From the NCBI GenBank assembly GCA_030431585.1, contig JAUIIQ010000004.1, positions 1 through 62,078 on the forward strand: a DNA stretch of 62,078 nt, read 5' to 3'. The stretch comes from Gammaproteobacteria bacterium. GTDB taxonomy: Bacteria; Pseudomonadota; Gammaproteobacteria; Pseudomonadales; Halieaceae. Under the pieces are notes generated by a model, which made no database searches, was not told the DNA's origin, and saw nothing but the letters and a program-made list of their open reading frames with translations. How positions within the stretch are numbered: the first letter of the stretch is position 1; the number at the start of each line of letters is the position of its first letter. Of this stretch, positions 1 through 8,703 are shown one piece after another. Made by a program: the position numbers and the translations under genes.

Positions 1-1
1 C

Positions 2-637
2 GCAGCCTCGGGTGGTTACTATATTGCCGCCGCTGCAGACGAGATCTGGGCAACACCTACTACCCTAACCGGCAGTATCGGCGTGTTTGCTGCCTTTCCT
101 ACACTGGAAAACCTGCTGCAACGTGGCGGCGTGCATACGGATGGCGTGGGGACCACCAGTCTTGCCGGTTCGATGAGGCTGGACCGCGGCCTGAATCCGG
201 ACCTGAAGAAGGCGCTGGACGCGGGCGTGACGCACGCTTACCGACGTTTTCTGGAAGTAGTGGCCGACGGCAGGGGCATGTCTCTGGAAGAGGTTTCGGC
301 CGCCGCGCAGGGGAGAGTCTGGAGTGCCGCTGATGCCTTGTCTCTGGGCCTGGTAGATCAACTTGGGACGCTGCAGGACGCCATCGGGGCAGCGGCGTCC
401 AGAGCAGATGTCAGTGATTACAAAGTTGATTACATACAGGAACCACTATCGCCCAGCGCCCTGTTCCTGCAGCAGCTGACCGAACGCTTTGGCGGCCTGG
501 GGCTGCAGCCTGGAACAAGCGTGGCCGGCCTGATGGCAATGTACCAGCCGTTGATCGCAGCCAGCGCGCTCATCGATGGGTTGCAGGATCCCCGCCACAT
601 TTATGCTCGTTGTCTGGCCTGTGACTTTGCGCATTGA
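2..637 (+). CDS. sppA: Signal peptide peptidase SppA, C-terminal part (5' end outside the window)
   Basis: This is the C-terminal ~210 residues of a type SppA (S49 family) membrane serine protease, which degrades leftover signal peptides in the inner membrane. The frame is open from base 2 and begins with ASGGYYIAAAADEI, the block that carries the catalytic serine (codon 8-10) in SppA. It continues with TGSIGVF and a C-terminal EEVSAAAQGRVWSA segment typical of the second S49 domain. The lysine of the Ser-Lys dyad lies upstream and cannot be seen. The gene converges on the RND pump gene with a 27-nt gap. An internal ATG at 83 is not a plausible start because it would remove the active site. 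Confidence 0.9.
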   Translation, partial: AASGGYYIAAAADEIWATPTTLTGSIGVFAAFPTLENLLQRGGVHTDGVGTTSLAGSMRLDRGLNPDLKKALDAGVTHAYRRFLEVVADGRGMSLEEVSAAAQGRVWSAADALSLGLVDQLGTLQDAIGAAASRADVSDYKVDYIQEPLSPSALFLQQLTERFGGLGLQPGTSVAGLMAMYQPLIAASALIDGLQDPRHIYARCLACDFAH

Positions 638-664
638 CAACAAGCCCCGGCTTGAGAAGTTGCG

Positions 665-3600
665 CTAGCGCGCCTCCACGGTAGTGTGGACGGGGGCGGC
701 GTCGCCTTGCCCGGAGGTCACGCCCCTCAGTCGGCCTATGTCGTCCAGTATCATATAAAGGCTGGGCACCAACAGCAGCGTGATGACGGTGGCGAAGACG
801 ATACCGAAGGCAAGGGAAATTGCCATGGGCACCATGAACTGGGCCTGCGCACTGCCTTCCAGCAGCATCGGTGCCAGGCCCAGGAAGGTGGTGAGCGAGG
901 TCAGCATGATGGCGCGGAAGCGCCTGCAGCCAGCGTCAATAATGGCCTTGTGTTTCGCCTCGCCCGCGGCAACAGATTTGTTGACGTAGTCCACCAGGAT
1001 AAGGCTGTCATTGACCACAACGCCCGACAAGGCAACGATGCCCATCACCGACATCATGCTCATGTCGTGACCCAAAGCCCAGTGCGCCAGAATGGCACCG
1101 ATAATGCCGAAGGGGATGACGCCCATGATGATCAATGGTTGCAGGTAGGAACCTGTAGGCACGGCGAGCAGTGCATAGATGCCAAACAGCGCGAGTGCAA
1201 AGCCGATCAACATGCTGAATGCCATTTTCCGCTCTTCGTCTGCCAACCCGGATTCGTCCCAGCTCAGTCCGGGATACTTCTGCATCAAATCCGGCAGTAT
1301 CCGTTCTTCAACGTCTTTCATGACTTTTGCTGGTTCGACAACGGCGATGTCTGCCTCGGCAGTGACTTCTGCGGCACGTTGAAAATCAATGCGTGTGGAT
1401 TTCAGCAGTCCCTGCCGGGCTTCCAGCCTGGCAACGGTTTCAAAGGGAACAGCATCACCGCTGGGCGTGCGGATATACATATTGTTCAGCGTTGAAACGT
1501 TCTCCCTGTCCGTCCTGGGATAACGCACCATCACTTTTACTTCGTCAACGCCGCGCTGAATGCGCTGGGCTTCAGCACCGTAGAACGCATGGCGTACCTG
1601 GGTGCCCAGGTCATAACGGGAAATACCCAGTGCTTCGCCCTCAGGCAGTAACTCCAGATGGAATTCTTCGCGCGTGTCGCTGGCACCGTTACGGATGTCG
1701 CTGAGGCCATCGTAGTGACGCAGTTTCTCTTCCAGTTCTTCCGAGGCCTTGCGCAGTGTGTCGAAATTGGCGTGCTTCAGGTCAAAGGCGATATTGGGTC
1801 CGAAATTAGGCCCGTCAGCCGATTCAAAGCCCAGTACTTCCGCGCCATGAATGCGGCCCACTGCCTTACGCCAACGCTTCAGAACCTGTTCATTGGACAG
1901 GCTGCGGGTATCCTGCTTGGTCAGTTCCACGTCGATGCGGCCATTAATCCGGTCGTAGCCGTAGGCCGATACGTAGTCCACCAGGCCGTTTTCAGTATTG
2001 TTGCGCCGTTTGTAGGCGCGGTCTACCTTGTCCAGCGCATCAATAATGTGGGTCACTGCATTGATGGTTGCCTCTTCCGGGCTGCCTTCCGACATACGCA
2101 GTTCCACCTGGAAAAACTCGCCCGGCGTATGTGGCGAGAGCACGGTACGCACTATCCCTCCGGCGATAAGACCAACAGCCATGATCAGCAGCGACAGGAA
2201 CACAGCCAGGGTGATATAGCGGTTAGCCACGCAGCGGCTTACCAGCCTGCGATAGGGGCCATAAACGAGACTGCGCAGCCGACTGTTCACACCCTCCTGA
2301 ATGTGGTCCACGGACAGTAACAGGGGGTTTCGGGTGGGTTTGCTGTGGGCGAGGTGCGCCGGAAGAATCCATTTGGACTCTACCAGTGAAAATACCAGGC
2401 ACAACATCACCACCCAGCCAAAGGCCTCAGGCATGGGCGCAAAAACGCCCTGCACAAATAACGTTGGCACGAAGGCAACGATAGTAGTGAGCACGCCGAA
2501 GGTCGCCGGTGTGGCCACCCTGTAAACGCCACTGATAACATTGTCCACGCTGTGGCCATGCTCCTCGGTCTCACTGTAGGCGCTTTCACCCATAATAATG
2601 GCATCGTCAACCACGATACCCAGCACCAGAATGAAGCCAAAGAGGCTGATCATATTCAGGCTGGCATCCACGTAGGGCGTGTTGAGGGCGGCCATGGCTC
2701 CCAGAAAGCACACTGGAATGCCGAGCATTACCCAGAAGGCGAGTTTGATCTCAAGAAATAGCGCCAGAGTGATGAAGACCAGTAAGGCACCAATCGCCAG
2801 GTTCTTCACCATCATGCTCAGGCGGCCTTTCAGGTAGTAGGTAGAGTCCGACCAGATATCCAGTTTGACGCCGTCTGGCAACGCAGCGCGCTTCTCTTCG
2901 ACGTAGGCCTTTGCCGCATCGGCGGTGCGTATGATGTCCTGCTTGCCCATGGCGAACACGTTGATGCCCAGGGAATACTGACCGTTAAAGATGGCGAAAC
3001 CGCTGGTATCCTCAAACCCGTCTTCAACGGTAGCGATGTCGCCCAGCAGCAGGCGGGTGCCATCGGGCCATGTTTTTAATACCAGTTCCTCGAAATCCCG
3101 CTGCACGTAGGCTTGTCCTACAGTGCGTAGCATGATGTCGCCATTGCGTGTTTGCACGGACCCGGAAGGCAGGTCCAGGGAGGATGCCGAGATGGTATGT
3201 GCGACATCGGCCAGTGTCAGGTGGTACTCCTTCAGGGTTTGTTCGGAGATCTCTATCGCTATCTCATATTCTCTGGCGCCCACGACCTCTGCGGAGGAAA
3301 CATCTGGAAGGGTAACTAACTCGCGGCGCATTTCATCGGCCAGGGCCTTCATGCTGCGTTCGTCCAGCGCGCCGGATATTTGCAGCGTCAACGCTGCAAA
3401 CAGGATTTCGGGTTGCGTGATGAGCGGCTCTTCTGCCTCCTCAGGGAAGGAGTTGATACCATCAATGCGGTTTTGTACGTCGTTGAGAAGCTTGGTGATG
3501 GAAACGCCATCCTGGGGCTCGATCATCAATCGCGCCAGAGACTCCATGGCATCGGACTCTACGCGCTTGATGCCATCAAGGTCGTTGATCGCCTCCTCGA

Positions 3601-3817
3601 TTTTCATCACGACGCCCAGTTCAACTTCCTCTGGCGCCGCACCGGGATAGGGGACGGTGATGAATATGGCCTCAAAGTCGAATGCGGGGAAAAGTGCCCT
3701 TTGTATGCTGAATGCGCTACCCAGTCCGACTGACATTATGACCAGCATGAGCAGGTTGGCCGCAACCGGATTCCGGGCGAACCAGGCTATAACGCCGCTC
3801 TGTTCCCGGGTGGTCAC
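665..3817 (-). CDS. RND-family efflux pump, inner-membrane permease (AcrB/MdtB-like)
   Basis: A 1050-residue proton-driven resistance-nodulation-division transporter, the usual length for the family. It has an N-terminal membrane segment after the basic start (FARNPVAANLLMLVIMSVGL), a large periplasmic loop, a membrane bundle with the proton-relay pair in VVDDAI near residues 402-403, a second periplasmic loop and a C-terminal bundle. It starts at GTG 3817 and overlaps the stop of the adaptor gene (GTGA), so the two are co-translated. Pump and adaptor should form an inner-membrane efflux unit that uses a TolC-type outer-membrane channel encoded elsewhere, since none is present here. The substrate cannot be read from sequence; drugs, lipids or hydrophobic metabolites are all possible. 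Confidence 0.93.
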   Translation of the reverse strand: MTTREQSGVIAWFARNPVAANLLMLVIMSVGLGSAFSIQRALFPAFDFEAIFITVPYPGAAPEEVELGVVMKIEEAINDLDGIKRVESDAMESLARLMIEPQDGVSITKLLNDVQNRIDGINSFPEEAEEPLITQPEILFAALTLQISGALDERSMKALADEMRRELVTLPDVSSAEVVGAREYEIAIEISEQTLKEYHLTLADVAHTISASSLDLPSGSVQTRNGDIMLRTVGQAYVQRDFEELVLKTWPDGTRLLLGDIATVEDGFEDTSGFAIFNGQYSLGINVFAMGKQDIIRTADAAKAYVEEKRAALPDGVKLDIWSDSTYYLKGRLSMMVKNLAIGALLVFITLALFLEIKLAFWVMLGIPVCFLGAMAALNTPYVDASLNMISLFGFILVLGIVVDDAIIMGESAYSETEEHGHSVDNVISGVYRVATPATFGVLTTIVAFVPTLFVQGVFAPMPEAFGWVVMLCLVFSLVESKWILPAHLAHSKPTRNPLLLSVDHIQEGVNSRLRSLVYGPYRRLVSRCVANRYITLAVFLSLLIMAVGLIAGGIVRTVLSPHTPGEFFQVELRMSEGSPEEATINAVTHIIDALDKVDRAYKRRNNTENGLVDYVSAYGYDRINGRIDVELTKQDTRSLSNEQVLKRWRKAVGRIHGAEVLGFESADGPNFGPNIAFDLKHANFDTLRKASEELEEKLRHYDGLSDIRNGASDTREEFHLELLPEGEALGISRYDLGTQVRHAFYGAEAQRIQRGVDEVKVMVRYPRTDRENVSTLNNMYIRTPSGDAVPFETVARLEARQGLLKSTRIDFQRAAEVTAEADIAVVEPAKVMKDVEERILPDLMQKYPGLSWDESGLADEERKMAFSMLIGFALALFGIYALLAVPTGSYLQPLIIMGVIPFGIIGAILAHWALGHDMSMMSVMGIVALSGVVVNDSLILVDYVNKSVAAGEAKHKAIIDAGCRRFRAIMLTSLTTFLGLAPMLLEGSAQAQFMVPMAISLAFGIVFATVITLLLVPSLYMILDDIGRLRGVTSGQGDAAPVHTTVEAR

Positions 3818-5103
3818 GGTGTCACCGCGGCAGTCTTTGGCGGGCTGTCTGCGTCGTTGGTAGCGGTGGTGGCTTCAGCAGGGAGCGTGCTGCCCTGGGG
3901 CCCCAATGATGTAGTAGGGGTGGCAGTGTTGATCTTTACCCTGGAGCCGGTGAGAGAGGCATCGAGGACGGTAAGTGATACGCGCTCCCCCTCATCCAGG
4001 CCGGATGTGATGAACGCCCGGTCGCCCCCGGTGCGCAGCACGTCGACCTTGCGATTGCGCAGTATATCGTTTTCGTCAACCACCCAGAGCATGTTTCCCG
4101 CGCGCAGAACGTAACGCGGAAGAGTGATGATGCCGGGGAACTGCCGGCCAGCGATATTGGCGTTTACGAAAGTGCCCAGCCGCAGCGGTTCCCGGTCGCG
4201 ATCCTCCAGGGCGTAAGGGTCTTTGATTCTGGCCACGGCATAGAGTGCCCTGGAGCGTTCATCGAAGACGCCTTCAGTGCGGTGTAACGTTGCCGGCCAG
4301 TGTTTTACTTCTCCGGAGACGTCCGTATACAGGTCGATTTCCGCTCCCGGTGCGTCGTCGTCTACTTCGTCTCGAATACCGGGCAGTGCCAGGTAGTCCA
4401 GGCGGCTCTGCGGAATAGGCAGTCGTACTTCCGCGTAGTCAACGGAAAAGACATCGGCAACCTGTGTGCCCGCACTGACGAATTGACCGAGTTCGCTGTA
4501 CTTGTTGCGGATCACGGCTGCATAGGGCGCCTTGATGATGGTGCGCTCAAGCCTGTCGCGCGCAGTGTTGAGGTCAGCCATAGCCGACAGCAGCTGCGCT
4601 TCGGCCAGTTCCAGTTGCGGCTTCCTGAGATACAAGTCCTTGGCTTCCTGGCTGCGCTGGCTGTTTGCCGGCAGTTTTTCCCATTCCCGTTGAGCCACCT
4701 GCGCTCTGCCCCTTTCCTGGGCAAGGGCGCTCTCTGCAGACTCTACTGCAGATTGGGCGCGCAGCAGCTCAGTCTGGTAGTCGCGAGGATCGACACGCAG
4801 CAATACCTGGCCTTCTGCCACATAACTGCCAACGAGAAACTCGGGAGCAACCTCCACGATGCGCCCGGAGACCTCCGACTTGAGTGTCGTCTCACGCAGT
4901 GCGGTGACAGTACCCTGTGCCTGCACTTCCACCTGCACGGGCTCTTTCACGGCCACGGCCACGTCCACGGAGACAGGTTGATACTCCGGTTCTGCAATTT
5001 GTGCAGGTGGCCGGTTGAGATAGAGCACGGCGGCAACAGCCGCCGCCATCACCAGCAAGAGCAGAGCGAAAATGGATTGTTTACGAATTGACGTCACCGG
5101 CAA
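3814..5103 (-). CDS. RND efflux periplasmic adaptor (membrane fusion protein)
   Basis: A 429-residue HlyD/AcrA-type adaptor. It has an N-terminal signal anchor (FALLLLVMAAAVAAVLYL) and no lipobox. A biotinyl-lipoyl half-motif follows (VQAQGTVTALRETTLKSEVS), then a coiled-coil hairpin rich in Glu/Gln/Ala at about residues 115-185, the second lipoyl half (IIKAPYAAVI), and beta-barrel and membrane-proximal domains. The far C-terminus is Thr/Ala-rich. The frame opens with TTG at 5103; a GTG two codons later (5097) is an equally possible start, and neither has a strong Shine-Dalgarno. It is the first gene of the pair with the downstream pump. An extended -10 element and a palindrome lie directly upstream, so it is probably regulated as a unit. 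Confidence 0.9.
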   Translation of the reverse strand: MPVTSIRKQSIFALLLLVMAAAVAAVLYLNRPPAQIAEPEYQPVSVDVAVAVKEPVQVEVQAQGTVTALRETTLKSEVSGRIVEVAPEFLVGSYVAEGQVLLRVDPRDYQTELLRAQSAVESAESALAQERGRAQVAQREWEKLPANSQRSQEAKDLYLRKPQLELAEAQLLSAMADLNTARDRLERTIIKAPYAAVIRNKYSELGQFVSAGTQVADVFSVDYAEVRLPIPQSRLDYLALPGIRDEVDDDAPGAEIDLYTDVSGEVKHWPATLHRTEGVFDERSRALYAVARIKDPYALEDRDREPLRLGTFVNANIAGRQFPGIITLPRYVLRAGNMLWVVDENDILRNRKVDVLRTGGDRAFITSGLDEGERVSLTVLDASLTGSRVKINTATPTTSLGPQGSTLPAEATTATNDADSPPKTAAVTP

Positions 5104-5125
5104 GCCCGACAGGAATAAGAACGCA

Positions 5126-5134
5126 GTTATAGCA
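5126..5134 (-). promoter_or_regulatory. Extended -10 promoter element of the RND operon
   Basis: On the minus strand this reads TGCTATAAC, a TGn extended -10 followed by a hexamer one base off TATAAT. It predicts a transcript start near 5119, about 16 nt before the TTG start of the adaptor gene. No good -35 is present, which is normal for extended -10 promoters. Confidence 0.45.
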
Positions 5135-5164
5135 CAGCGCGACGATCAGCTCTGTGAAAAACTT

Positions 5165-5182
5165 GTAATATCAGGTGATTAC
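5165..5182. promoter_or_regulatory. Imperfect palindrome, candidate operator of the RND operon
   Basis: GTAATATCA and TGATTAC form an inverted repeat around a central GG, with a 2-nt insertion in the left arm. It sits about 35-50 bp upstream of the extended -10 element. No regulator gene is adjacent, so a TetR- or MarR-type repressor would have to be encoded elsewhere. Confidence 0.3.
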
Positions 5183-5224
5183 GCAGCTGCCGACAGTGCA
5201 GATCAAACAGTGGATGGGGAAGGG

Positions 5225-5248
5225 CGGCCGGGAGGGCTCTCCCGGCCG
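5225..5248 (-). terminator. Strong GC hairpin just after mscS
   Basis: CGGCCGGGAG and CTCCCGGCCG form a perfect 10-bp stem with a 4-nt loop, starting 9 nt after the mscS stop. There is no U-tract in either direction. It may be a 3'-end stabiliser or a weak or Rho-assisted terminator rather than a classic intrinsic terminator. Confidence 0.5.
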
Positions 5249-5256
5249 TTGCCAGC

Positions 5257-6063
5257 CTATTCGCTCTTGGCGAGGTGCACGTCCATCTGTGGGTAGGGGA
5301 TGCTGATGCCTGCCTCGTCAAATTTCAGCTTCACTGCCTCGGTGGTATCCCACATGACTGCCCAGTAGTCCGCGGCATTGACCCAGGGGCGTACCAGGAA
5401 GTTCACGCTGGAGTCGCCCAGTTCGCCCAGTGCAACAACCGGCGCAGGCTCGGGTAGTATGCGGTCGTCGCCGGCGACGATCTGCTCCAGCAGCTCTTTG
5501 GCTTTCTTGATGTCGTCGTCATAGCCAATGCCAAACACCATGTCCACCCGGCGTGTGGGCCGGGCTGAATAGTTGGTAATGGCGTTGGAGTACACTGCGC
5601 CGTTGGGCACGATGACTTCCTTGTTGTCAGGTGTCGTCAGGGTGGTGGTAAAAATGCCGATGGCATCGACTGAGCCCGACACGCCTGCCACTTCAACGAA
5701 GTTGCCTTTGGTGAAGGGTCGGAAGACGATGAGCATGACACCGCTGGCGAAATTTGAAAGTGAGCTCTGCAGAGACAGGCCAATCGCCAAGCCGGCGGCG
5801 CCCAGCAGGGCGACCAGTGACGTGGTGTCCACGCCCAACTGGCTTAGTGCCGCGATAATAACGAATAACAGCAGCACCCAGCGCAGGATCGAAAGCAGGA
5901 ATTTGACCAGGATTTCGTCCATTTTGCGAGAAAGCATGAACTTGCTGGCCACTCTCACGACCAGTGCGACGACCATGCGTCCGACAATAAATATGGCCAG
6001 TGCCAGGGCGATTTTTATGCCCCAGGGAATGATAATTGTTTCCAGGAGGTTGCTGGTATCCAT
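5257..6063 (-). CDS. mscS: Small-conductance mechanosensitive channel, MscS family
   Basis: A 268-residue MscS-type osmotic safety valve of the inner membrane (E. coli MscS has 286). Two N-terminal membrane helices precede the pore-lining TM3, which has the Gly/Ala ridge GAAGLAIGLSLQSSLSNFAS at about residues 88-107. A cytoplasmic beta/alpha vestibule follows. The start was set at ATG 6063 because AGGATC lies at ribosome-binding distance and the protein then begins just before TM1 (MDTSNLLETIIIPWG). An upstream in-frame start at 6123 would add 20 polar residues and is less likely. It is divergent from the maoC-like gene and followed by a strong hairpin. Confidence 0.92.
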   Translation of the reverse strand: MDTSNLLETIIIPWGIKIALALAIFIVGRMVVALVVRVASKFMLSRKMDEILVKFLLSILRWVLLLFVIIAALSQLGVDTTSLVALLGAAGLAIGLSLQSSLSNFASGVMLIVFRPFTKGNFVEVAGVSGSVDAIGIFTTTLTTPDNKEVIVPNGAVYSNAITNYSARPTRRVDMVFGIGYDDDIKKAKELLEQIVAGDDRILPEPAPVVALGELGDSSVNFLVRPWVNAADYWAVMWDTTEAVKLKFDEAGISIPYPQMDVHLAKSE

Positions 6064-6206
6064 GCTGTGATCCTGTTTGCGTTCTGGGTGGGGGGTGAAT
6101 GGCCTGTGACTATATAACAGCACAGCTACATTTCAAGCCTTGCCGTGCATAGCGTGCAGCAGTGGTAACAGTTGAACCGGGCGGAGTATCTGAGCTGTGA
6201 GCCCGA

Positions 6207-6215
6207 TGCTATAGT
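6207..6215 (+). promoter_or_regulatory. Extended -10 promoter of the maoC/flavoprotein operon
   Basis: TGCTATAGT is a TGn extended -10 with a 5/6 hexamer. It lies 33 nt before the chosen ATG and predicts a start near 6222. No convincing -35 is visible. Confidence 0.45.
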
Positions 6216-6248
6216 TTGGTTTTTTTCAAATGCATCCGGAGCCTGATG

Positions 6249-6704
6249 ATGACAACCGTATTCGAACAACCCTCGGCGCTGCTTGGCGCAGTTGGTCAAC
6301 ATCTTGGATACAGCGACTGGCTGGAGATAGACCAGCAGCGGATCAACCTGTTCGCCGATGCCACTGGCGACCATCAATGGATACATGTGGACCCTGAAAA
6401 GGCCGCGAAAGGCCCCTTTGGCAGCACGATTGCTCACGGCTACCTGACACTCTCGCTGGCAAATCAGTTTTTGCCGCAAATTATGGAAGTGCAAAATACC
6501 TCGATGGGCGTCAATTATGGCTGCGAGAAAGTCCGCTTCCCCGCTGCCGTCCCGGTGGGCTCCAGAGTGCGTGGTGGCGGCGAGGTTATCAGTGCAGAAG
6601 AGGTGAAAGGTGGTGTTCAGGTGGTTGTGCGCATGACGATCGAAATTGAAGGCGGTGACCGCCCCGCCTGCGTTATAGACACAATCAGTCGTTTCTTTCC
6701 CTGA
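6249..6704 (+). CDS. MaoC-family (R)-enoyl-CoA hydratase/dehydratase
   Basis: A 151-residue hotdog-fold protein of the MaoC dehydratase family, which hydrates or dehydrates enoyl-CoA thioesters. The signature is clear: FADATGDHQWIHVDPEKA followed by GPFGSTIAHGYLTLSL carries the Asp/His catalytic region of (R)-specific hydratases. The start is at ATG 6249, 7 nt after GGAG; the adjacent ATG 6246 or an upstream TTG (6216) are alternatives. It is the first gene of an apparent operon with the flavoprotein (9-nt gap) and cytochrome c. In this setting it may act in beta-oxidation-like steps of a steroid or terpenoid side chain, but the substrate is not determined by sequence. Confidence 0.88.
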   Translation: MTTVFEQPSALLGAVGQHLGYSDWLEIDQQRINLFADATGDHQWIHVDPEKAAKGPFGSTIAHGYLTLSLANQFLPQIMEVQNTSMGVNYGCEKVRFPAAVPVGSRVRGGGEVISAEEVKGGVQVVVRMTIEIEGGDRPACVIDTISRFFP

Positions 6705-6713
6705 ACCCTGAGC

Positions 6714-8237
6714 ATGGATAAAACCGAGACAGGCCAGCTGAGCCGGCGTCGACTGCTGTTGGCCGGGGGCGCGACGGCGCTGGCAACCGCCGTGCCGGGC
6801 GTCGCGGCATTGCCGCGCAGTCAGGTGCCGGCCTGGGATGAGCAGGTGGATGTGCTGGTTGCCGGATCCGGTGCTGGCGGTACCTGCGCCGCACTGGAAG
6901 CGCGCAGGGCAGGCGCTTCGGTTTTGCTGCTGGAGTCGCTGACTATGCCCGGTGGCAGCTCTGCGTTGTCTGGCGGGGTGGTGTACGCCGGTGGCGGCAC
7001 GGCCCTGCAGCGAGCGCTGAAAGTAACGGATACGCCGGAGGCGATGTTCAACTTCCTGCTGCGTGCCGGCTCGCCCAATCAGCCGCGCGACAAAATCCAG
7101 CTCTACTGCGAGCAGAGCCCGGAGCATTTTGCCTGGCTGGTCGCGCAGGGTGTTGCCTACACGGAAAAACTCACCTTAGCCAAGGGCCTGCCCATGGGCG
7201 ATGAGTCACTTTACTTTTCCGGCAACGAACAGGCCTGGCCGGCACGCGATCTGGCGCAACCGGCGCCGCGCGGCCACGTCCCCGGGGTGTCGGGGATGAA
7301 TGGCGGGCGTGCCTTGATGGAGGTCCTGCACCGACAACTGGGTAGCGCCGGGGTCAGGCCAAGAACCGGCGTGGCGGTGAAACAACTGGTCCTGGAAAGC
7401 GACGGTCGCGTGAGCGGTGCCGTAGTGGAGACCAGTGCCGGGCGTCAATATCTCGGAGCTCGACGGGGCGTGGTGCTCGCCTGTGGTGGCTTCATTCACA
7501 ACCGCCGGATGCTCGCCCAGCATGCGCCGCAGCTGGCGCGTTGTGCTGTGCCCTGGGGGGGCGCGGGGGATCAGGGAGAAGGCATTAACATGGGGATTGC
7601 CGCCGGCGCGGCCAGTCTGCGCATGAATGAGGGTTTTGCCGTGGCGCCCGTCTATCCGCCAGAGAACAGCATTGCGGCCATTCTGATCAATGCCAGCGGG
7701 CAGCGTTTTATCAGTGAGGATTCCTACCATGCTGTAATTGGTCACGCAATCGCCTACGAACAGCAGGGGAAGGCGTGGCTGATTACCGACCAGGGCAGTA
7801 GCTACCAAGGGGTACAGGACAATTTCCCGTTGGCCGCCACCAGCAATAACATCGGTGGTCTGGCAGAGCACCTGGCGCTGCCCAGGGGTGCCTTGCAAAA
7901 TACAGTCGCTTACTACAACCGCTATGCAAGCAAGGGCGAGGACCCGATGTTTCGCAAGTCACCGGAGTACCTGCGACCGCTGCAAGGGCCGCCCTACAAA
8001 GCGTGGAATATTGCTGTGGATAAGGCTTTCTTTCCCGCCCACACCCTGGGAGGTCTGGCTACCGATCTGGACGGGGCTGTCATCAACAGTTTTGGTGAGA
8101 CCATTCCGGGGCTGTATGCGGTAGGTCGCACGGCTGCGGGCATACCCAGCGCACCTTACATTGCCAGCGGCCTGTCGCTGGGCGACGCGACTTTCTTCGG
8201 GCGCAGGGCGGGCCAGGCCGTGGCGGGGAGGCGTTGA
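6714..8237 (+). CDS. Tat-exported FAD-dependent dehydrogenase (KstD/Kst4D/flavocytochrome-c fumarate reductase superfamily)
   Basis: A 507-residue flavoprotein. The N-terminus has a twin-arginine motif (SRRRLLL, residues 10-16), a hydrophobic Ala/Gly stretch and a Pro/Ala-rich end, so export by Tat is likely. The mature part starts with a Rossmann FAD site (GSGAGG, 51-56). The C-terminus contains GGLATDLDGAV, then IPGLYAVGRTAAG and SGLSLGDATFFGRRAG, the arrangement seen in 3-ketosteroid dehydrogenases (Delta1 and Delta4) and related fumarate/urocanate reductases. Its stop codon overlaps the ATG of a cytochrome c gene (TGATG). Inferred role: periplasmic oxidation or reduction of a cyclic hydrophobic ketone with electrons passed to that cytochrome. 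The exact reaction is unknown. Confidence 0.82.
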   Translation: MDKTETGQLSRRRLLLAGGATALATAVPGVAALPRSQVPAWDEQVDVLVAGSGAGGTCAALEARRAGASVLLLESLTMPGGSSALSGGVVYAGGGTALQRALKVTDTPEAMFNFLLRAGSPNQPRDKIQLYCEQSPEHFAWLVAQGVAYTEKLTLAKGLPMGDESLYFSGNEQAWPARDLAQPAPRGHVPGVSGMNGGRALMEVLHRQLGSAGVRPRTGVAVKQLVLESDGRVSGAVVETSAGRQYLGARRGVVLACGGFIHNRRMLAQHAPQLARCAVPWGGAGDQGEGINMGIAAGAASLRMNEGFAVAPVYPPENSIAAILINASGQRFISEDSYHAVIGHAIAYEQQGKAWLITDQGSSYQGVQDNFPLAATSNNIGGLAEHLALPRGALQNTVAYYNRYASKGEDPMFRKSPEYLRPLQGPPYKAWNIAVDKAFFPAHTLGGLATDLDGAVINSFGETIPGLYAVGRTAAGIPSAPYIASGLSLGDATFFGRRAGQAVAGRR

Positions 8238-8647
8238 TGCGAGTCCGCTTACTGCTGTTATTGCTGCTGGGGCTGCAGCCCCATGCCAGTGCCAGTGATC
8301 TCGAGGCGCGGCTGGCGTTGGCGGACGCGGACAGGGGGCGGCTGCTGTTTGGAGCCTGCCGCACCTGCCACTACCCGGAGGCTGTCATGGGGCATAATAC
8401 CGGCCCGAATCTGAGCGGTATTTTCGGTAAAGTGGCTGGTAAACAGCCGGGGTTTGATTACTACTCGCCGCGCTTTCGGGCAGCGGGGTTTGTGTGGACG
8501 CCGCAGCTGATGTATGCCTGGCTGGAAGCCCCCATGGTGATGTTTCCGGACTCCAGCATGATGAGCCTGGGGGTGCCTGACGCACAGGACAGGGCAGACC
8601 TGATTGCCTTTCTAATGGAGGCCACGCGTCGCGACGCCGAGCGCTAA
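8237..8647 (+). CDS. Periplasmic class I c-type cytochrome, flavoprotein partner
   Basis: A 136-residue monoheme cytochrome c. A Leu-rich signal peptide ends near HASAS (residues 16-20). The heme site is CRTCH (41-45), then GPNLSGIFG as in class I cytochromes, and a likely axial methionine in SSMMSLG (M108 or M109). ATG 8237 overlaps the flavoprotein stop and is preceded by GGGGAGG, so translation is coupled; an in-frame TTG at 8234 is less likely. The tight pairing suggests it takes electrons from the exported flavoprotein and passes them to a terminal oxidase, or donates them if the flavoprotein is a reductase. Confidence 0.87.
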   Translation: MRVRLLLLLLLGLQPHASASDLEARLALADADRGRLLFGACRTCHYPEAVMGHNTGPNLSGIFGKVAGKQPGFDYYSPRFRAAGFVWTPQLMYAWLEAPMVMFPDSSMMSLGVPDAQDRADLIAFLMEATRRDAER

Positions 8648-8703
8648 GCCTGCTGGCGTAAAACAGGCGAAGGCGCGCGGGTGCATTTGCACTCTATCTG
8701 ATG

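Noticed and set aside
6126-7127. 333-codon minus-strand open frame
   Set aside because: It lies opposite the maoC and flavoprotein genes, has low-complexity His/Arg/Gln-rich composition and no recognisable motif; it is a shadow of a high-GC coding region.
8648-8672. GCCTG/CAGGC hairpin between cytochrome c and the convergent thiolase gene
   Set aside because: Only a 5-bp stem with an 11-nt loop and no T-run in either direction; too weak to call a terminator.
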